From contig CAKUVH010000007.1 of NCBI GenBank assembly GCA_934695425.1, positions 1 through 64,000 of the forward strand: 64,000 nucleotides of DNA. Reading direction: 5' to 3'. Numbering within the stretch: position 1 is the first letter of the stretch; every line of letters begins with the position of its first letter. The stretch is from an uncultured Eubacteriales bacterium (lineage in GTDB: Bacteria > Bacillota > Clostridia > Oscillospirales > Acutalibacteraceae). The translations under genes were made by a program, and so were the position numbers. Below the pieces are notes generated by a model. The model had not been told where the DNA came from. It made no database searches and saw only the letters and a program-made list of their open reading frames with translations. Positions 60,376-64,000 of this stretch are shown here, one piece after another.

Positions 60376-60401
60376 TTGATTTTTAAATTAGTTTTAATAA
60401 A

Positions 60402-60497
60402 TTAATATCCATAGCGCGCGTCAACGTAAAGTGTATTTCCGGCTCCATCGCGGTCTTCGGATAGTTCAAAATTTGTGTGGTCGGGTTCTATATTTTA
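60402..60497 (-). other. In-frame extension beyond the stop of secreted paralogue 5
   Basis: After the TAA of paralogue 5 (60495-60497) the same frame runs 30 more codons before the next TAA (60402-60404), reading NIEPDHTNFELSEDRDGAGN and on to LYVDARYGY. FELSEDRD repeats FELSKSDD just before the stop. This looks like a lost end of the protein cut off by a nonsense mutation, or a readthrough tail. Confidence 0.55.
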
Positions 60498-61358
60498 ATT
60501 TTCGTCGTCGGATTTGGATAATTCAAAAATTGAATTATTGGAATCATCATTTTGATTTTCGGCGGTATAATCTCTTAATCCATTTTCTTCGGGATTGCTG
60601 TAATCTCTTAATAGATCTGCTTCCGAATAATCGGCGAAGTAGGAGGCGGAAGAATTAGCGGTGGATTCGAAATTTATTTTTCCCTCTTCGTGTGAAGTTG
60701 TTTCAGCGCCGATGTTGTTGTCAACCAAATTATCAGAAGAATCCGCGGCAACTTCTACCTTTTCACCTTTGGCTTTATTATTTTCTTTTTTTTCGTGAAA
60801 TTTTTTATTAGCATTTGAACATTTGCTTTTTGATTTTTCGATAACGCATTCCAAAGCTAAGTTTTTGCCGACTCTTTTGGTTTGATTCAGAGTGAGAACG
60901 ACTTCGTTACCATCCTCTGCGTCAACTTCAACCATCATGTTATAGCCCATCGGAAATGCCTGCGGTTTATAGTAAATCCAAGGTGCTTTGTTTTTTGATT
61001 TGAGCCTATAAACTCTGTGAGCAAGTTTCGTGGCTAAAATGCTGTCCGGCATTGAAATTTTTACAATTTTGCCTTTGTCTAATTTTTCGCATATTTCTTC
61101 TGCAACTTTTTCGAATAAATCAGCTTCCAAACCGTCCGGACCAACAGGCGGGAATTCCATCTCAGCAACTTTACCGAAATAGGAATTATGAGCCAAATAT
61201 GCAATTCCTGCTGCCAACCCGGCAAGGCCCGCTCCGCCTGCTACGAGGGTTTTATTATTTTTTACGAATTCTGAAACGGGGCCTTTTGCGCTCAGGGACA
61301 TCCCCTGAGGCATTAGCATTAACCCTGCCATAAGGCTTGATAATAATTTTTTATTCAT
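60495..61358 (-). CDS. Secreted paralogue 5
   Basis: A 287-residue protein, closest to paralogue 4. Signal peptide MNKKLLSSLMAGLMLMPQGM with likely cleavage at LSA; second hydrophobic segment (about 34-55, LVAGGAGLAGLAAGIAYLA). The family domain (about 65-180) ends in NEVVLTLNQTKRVGKNLALE. The tail is acidic and Ser/Asn-rich with short repeats of the form LRDY(S/T)..EN. The ATG at 61358 has GGGAGG upstream; the frame extends to 61382 without support. It starts 34 bp after paralogue 6 and has no promoter of its own, so the two form one operon. Confidence 0.8.
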   Translation of the reverse strand: MNKKLLSSLMAGLMLMPQGMSLSAKGPVSEFVKNNKTLVAGGAGLAGLAAGIAYLAHNSYFGKVAEMEFPPVGPDGLEADLFEKVAEEICEKLDKGKIVKISMPDSILATKLAHRVYRLKSKNKAPWIYYKPQAFPMGYNMMVEVDAEDGNEVVLTLNQTKRVGKNLALECVIEKSKSKCSNANKKFHEKKENNKAKGEKVEVAADSSDNLVDNNIGAETTSHEEGKINFESTANSSASYFADYSEADLLRDYSNPEENGLRDYTAENQNDDSNNSIFELSKSDDEN

Positions 61359-61392
61359 TATTTTTCCTCCCAAAAATATCAATCATTAACTA

Positions 61393-63294
61393 TTAATGTA
61401 CTGCTTCCCAAGCTGCTAATGATGCATTAAAATTATAATTTTGTGCGTAATTTAAGATTTCTTCCAGCTTTTGCATTTGTTCCTTTATACTTGCCCCGGT
61501 TTGCTCTCCTCTTAGTAAGTTTTCAAGTCTGTATCTTAGTGGTCTGGTATTTGTACTTATTTCGGTTCTTATTCTTTTTATGTCTCTTTGCGGTACACAT
61601 CTCGTTACTATGAATAATATTTGGTTTCTCAGTTCTGATAATCTTGATTCAGGCTTGCAATTCATGATGTAATTTACTTGCTTTTGTACTTCTTCAGTTA
61701 AACTTCTCCTTAACTTTCTTTCATATGATCGCCTTGCGGATTCTCTCTGAGCCATTCTCTGTTGTTCTCGCTCTAGGCGAAGTTCTTCTTCCATTCTTGC
61801 CAGTGCTTCCGGTCTTGTTTCTATTCCTGCTACCGGAATCTCGTGTACGTCCCTCAATTCTTGTATTCTTCTTTCATATTCTTGTATATTTCTTTTACTT
61901 TCTTCCATAGCCTCTTGTATTCTTCTTGCAAATTCTCCGCTAGCCTCGTGTACTTCTTCAGCCATCTCTCTTTTGTCCCTTTCTTCTATCGATTGATCTT
62001 GCTCGCTCGCTTGCCTGTAGATTTCGAGAATGGCTTCTCGCTTCTCTTCTGTACCTCCTCCGACATGTTCGATCGCTTCTTCGACATGTTCGATCGCCTC
62101 TCTGCTAAGTTTATTTATCCCTTGATGTGCTCTGGCGATTTCTTGTCCTTTTTCAAATTCCAGCACTACTGTCGGTCTTGCTTCCGCTTCGATTGCATGT
62201 TCCCGTTCTGCTACGGATTCGGGGGATTCTGTTAATCTAATATCTCCTGTTGCTTCTCTGGCTACTTCTAAAGCTCTCTGATTCAGTCTTTCAGCGTCTT
62301 CTTGTGAATCGCTTTCTATTCTTTCAAATGATTCTTTGATATTTCCCGTTACTTCCTCTACGGACAGAGACGGCATGCGTTCTTGCATCAGTCCGTTCAA
62401 TGACTCTTGGATTTTTTCTCTTAATTCGTCGGATACGCCTGTTCTTTCTTCTCTTGCTCTTTTTAATCTTTCGGCTCCATCTTTAAATACTCGACTTATT
62501 TCTTCTGACATTTTCCTTAAAGCTTCTATTGATTGCATCTTTTCTTTTGCTTGGCGTATTTTTACGTCAAGTAATTCTTCTAAGTCGAGCTTTTTCACTG
62601 CCGGTGCTTCGTGTTTTTTCGGTTCTTCTTTGACTATTTTTTTAGGCGCTTCTTTGGGCTGCTCTTTAGGCTGCTCCTTTGGAACTTCTTTAAGTTCTTC
62701 TTTAACTGCTTTTTTAGGTGCGTCTTGTCTTTTTTCTTCCGGCTTAACTTCTGGTTTAATCTCGGGTTTAACTTCAGGTTTAACTTCATGTTTAGGCGCG
62801 GCAGGTTTAACTTCAGCCGGTTTTTCGACTTCAAATCTAACGTCGAATTCTTCAGGTTGGCCCTCTTTTTTAGGTCTGGGCATTACTATAAAGGTTCCTG
62901 TGGCATTATCAGGGACATTATGAACGCTGCCGTTAACTTTCAAGCCTGAGGCTTCCATCTCTGATTTAAATTTTTTAGCATCGTTTGCGGAAAAAGCCTC
63001 AACTTTTACGGATTCGCCTTTTTTTACATTATCGATAACTTCTTTTTTAATTTCTTCGACGTTGGCATTAGGTTTCTTAACAATTCTATGTATAATCTTT
63101 GCAGCGGCAACTGCAGCGATAGGTGCAGCAATAATTCCGCCTACAACAAGCAAAGTTTTTACGGGGTTCGAAACAGCGGTGCTTACAACATTGCCTACGC
63201 ATTTCAATTTCTGGGGCTCCATTGCTTCGGAAGCAATGCTCGAGTTTGCCAAAAGCATTCCTGACATAGTTAATGATAATAATTTCTTGTTCAT
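61393..63294 (-). CDS. Secreted paralogue 6, long coiled-coil form
   Basis: A 633-residue protein. Signal peptide MNKKLLSLTMSGMLLANSSI with likely cleavage near SEA; second hydrophobic segment (about 45-65, LLVVGGIIAAPIAAVAAAKI). The family domain (about 72-155) contains VPDNATGTFIVMPRPKKEG and FDVRFEVEKP. About 160-235 is a Pro/Lys/Glu-rich linker (EVKPEVKPEIKPEVKPEEKR). The remainder (about 240-610) is a long Glu/Arg/Lys-rich helical region likely to form coiled coil. GGAGGAG precedes the ATG at 63294. First gene of a two-gene unit with paralogue 5. Confidence 0.83.
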   Translation of the reverse strand: MNKKLLSLTMSGMLLANSSIASEAMEPQKLKCVGNVVSTAVSNPVKTLLVVGGIIAAPIAAVAAAKIIHRIVKKPNANVEEIKKEVIDNVKKGESVKVEAFSANDAKKFKSEMEASGLKVNGSVHNVPDNATGTFIVMPRPKKEGQPEEFDVRFEVEKPAEVKPAAPKHEVKPEVKPEIKPEVKPEEKRQDAPKKAVKEELKEVPKEQPKEQPKEAPKKIVKEEPKKHEAPAVKKLDLEELLDVKIRQAKEKMQSIEALRKMSEEISRVFKDGAERLKRAREERTGVSDELREKIQESLNGLMQERMPSLSVEEVTGNIKESFERIESDSQEDAERLNQRALEVAREATGDIRLTESPESVAEREHAIEAEARPTVVLEFEKGQEIARAHQGINKLSREAIEHVEEAIEHVGGGTEEKREAILEIYRQASEQDQSIEERDKREMAEEVHEASGEFARRIQEAMEESKRNIQEYERRIQELRDVHEIPVAGIETRPEALARMEEELRLEREQQRMAQRESARRSYERKLRRSLTEEVQKQVNYIMNCKPESRLSELRNQILFIVTRCVPQRDIKRIRTEISTNTRPLRYRLENLLRGEQTGASIKEQMQKLEEILNYAQNYNFNASLAAWEAVH

Positions 63295-63326
63295 TATTTT
63301 CTCCTCCATTAATGTTCTATGGTAGT

Positions 63327-63355
63327 ATTATAACATATTCAATCAAATTTGTAAA
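63327..63355 (-). promoter_or_regulatory. Promoter of secreted paralogue 6 and 5
   Basis: Minus strand TTTACA (63350-63355), 17-bp spacer beginning AAT and ending TGT, TATAAT (63327-63332). Confidence 0.85.
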
Positions 63356-63383
63356 GTGATTTTAACAATTATTTCAATATGAT

Positions 63384-64000
63384 TTAATTTAGATCTTCTG
63401 TGAAAAATTTTTCGCAACTAAACATCTGTCGCAACGGAGACGGCATTCTGCACAGGTGTTTAGGGTAAATTTTTCTTGGAAGAATTAAAATTTTGGGTTC
63501 TGATTTGGGTTCTTCTTTTGGTTTTTCTTCCAATTTTGGAATTTCATATTTTAACATTCCTATTTTTGCGAATTCATACTTCGGGCGGATGTTTTTTTCA
63601 ATAAATGATTTCATATTTACCATGGATTTAATACAGGTTTCATTTTTATCGGACACAAAAAATATTTCAAATTTTTTAATAAAGGGTGTTTCTCCGAAAC
63701 TTTCAAAAAAATATCGAGCATTATTTTCGTTCATAACGAGGATTTCCGAGGCATTATTATAGTTTTTCTTTATGTAACATTCGCCTTGCGGGTCGGCGTT
63801 AAACTTGTAAGGTCGGGCATCGAAAGCCTTTCCGAGTGCGACGTAATCCGAACCTTCGCACACAACAAAAACTGTTAAAGAAAATTTTTCGAAACATTTC
63901 GATTTGATATCATCGTGGGTTTCTAAACATTCAACCTCATACGAATAATAATTATCCTGCAAAGGCTTTAAAGCATGGGCTTCGGAACATTTTCCACATA
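63384..64000 (-). CDS. Unrecognised protein, N-terminus outside the window
   Basis: The frame stays open to the window edge, so the gene is incomplete; a TTG at 63962 has no support as a start. The visible residues begin CGKCSEAHALKPLQDNYYSY, giving a Cys pair that could be half of a zinc ribbon, and further Cys follow (VECLETHDD, KSKC). The middle is alpha/beta in character (FSLTVFVVCEGSDYVALGKA). A Lys/Glu/Pro linker (PKLEEKPKEEPKSEPK) leads to a basic end. No signal peptide is visible. It lies upstream of the secreted-protein cluster on the same strand, but a promoter separates them. Confidence 0.65.
   Translation of the reverse strand, partial: CGKCSEAHALKPLQDNYYSYEVECLETHDDIKSKCFEKFSLTVFVVCEGSDYVALGKAFDARPYKFNADPQGECYIKKNYNNASEILVMNENNARYFFESFGETPFIKKFEIFFVSDKNETCIKSMVNMKSFIEKNIRPKYEFAKIGMLKYEIPKLEEKPKEEPKSEPKILILPRKIYPKHLCRMPSPLRQMFSCEKFFTEDLN

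Overview
The window reads as the chromosome of a low-GC Gram-positive bacterium of the class Clostridia. The evidence is the uninterrupted S10-spc-alpha ribosomal order (rpsJ to rplQ) with map, a KOW protein, infA and rpmJ inside it, zinc-type S14 and S4, spore maturation genes spmA/spmB, an AbrB-like regulator, a CIRCE-controlled groESL operon, and strong ribosome binding sites with many TTG/GTG starts. A plastid/rickettsia-type ATP/ADP translocase, an unusual gene for this class, suggests an intimate or intracellular host-associated life. Lineage and lifestyle are inference.

Layout. 1-2.1 kb: a hairpin-rich left edge, then asnB. 2.1-5.7 kb: corA, a PAAR-like (DUF4280) spike-tip protein and a membrane pyrophosphatase. 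5.7-21.9 kb: one long minus-strand ribosomal superoperon with its promoter at 21.9 kb and terminator at 5.7 kb, carrying a small two-helix membrane protein gene inserted between rplW and rplB. 22-24.7 kb: the nucleotide translocase and a secreted leucine-rich-repeat protein. 24.8-32.9 kb: a probable operon nfo, a giant leaderless metallophosphoesterase, a D,D-carboxypeptidase, gltX and glnS. 33-37.4 kb: a small hydrophobic protein and a 1313-residue repeat protein beginning with a double-glycine leader. 37.4-40.8 kb: polysaccharide genes (polymerase/ligase, aminotransferase, initiating sugar-phosphate transferase). 40.9-45.6 kb: a DUF421/DUF4363 pair and a 1187-residue orphan under a consensus promoter. 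45.7-55.9 kb: groESL, mnmA, an AbrB-type regulator, spmAB, a Cys-rich double-glycine-leader peptide, and the operon yebC-polA-rimI-tsaD. 56-63.3 kb: six tandem paralogues of an unrecognised secreted family. 63.4 kb to the edge: an incomplete Cys-containing gene.

The most interesting part is the accessory protein set. The six tandem paralogues share a signal-peptide-like start, a Gly-rich second hydrophobic segment, a roughly 100-residue alpha/beta domain and fast-diverging charged or repetitive tails; one is frameshifted and one has an in-frame stop inside its tail. Five of the cluster's transcription units begin with almost the same promoter (TTTACA-AAT-N11-TGT-TATAAT, 17-bp spacer), which the nucleotide translocase approaches. 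With the double-glycine-leader proteins, the PAAR-like tip and the leaderless enzyme, this looks like a set of exported, possibly host-facing proteins of a symbiont or parasite. Function is inferred from architecture only; no database search was possible.
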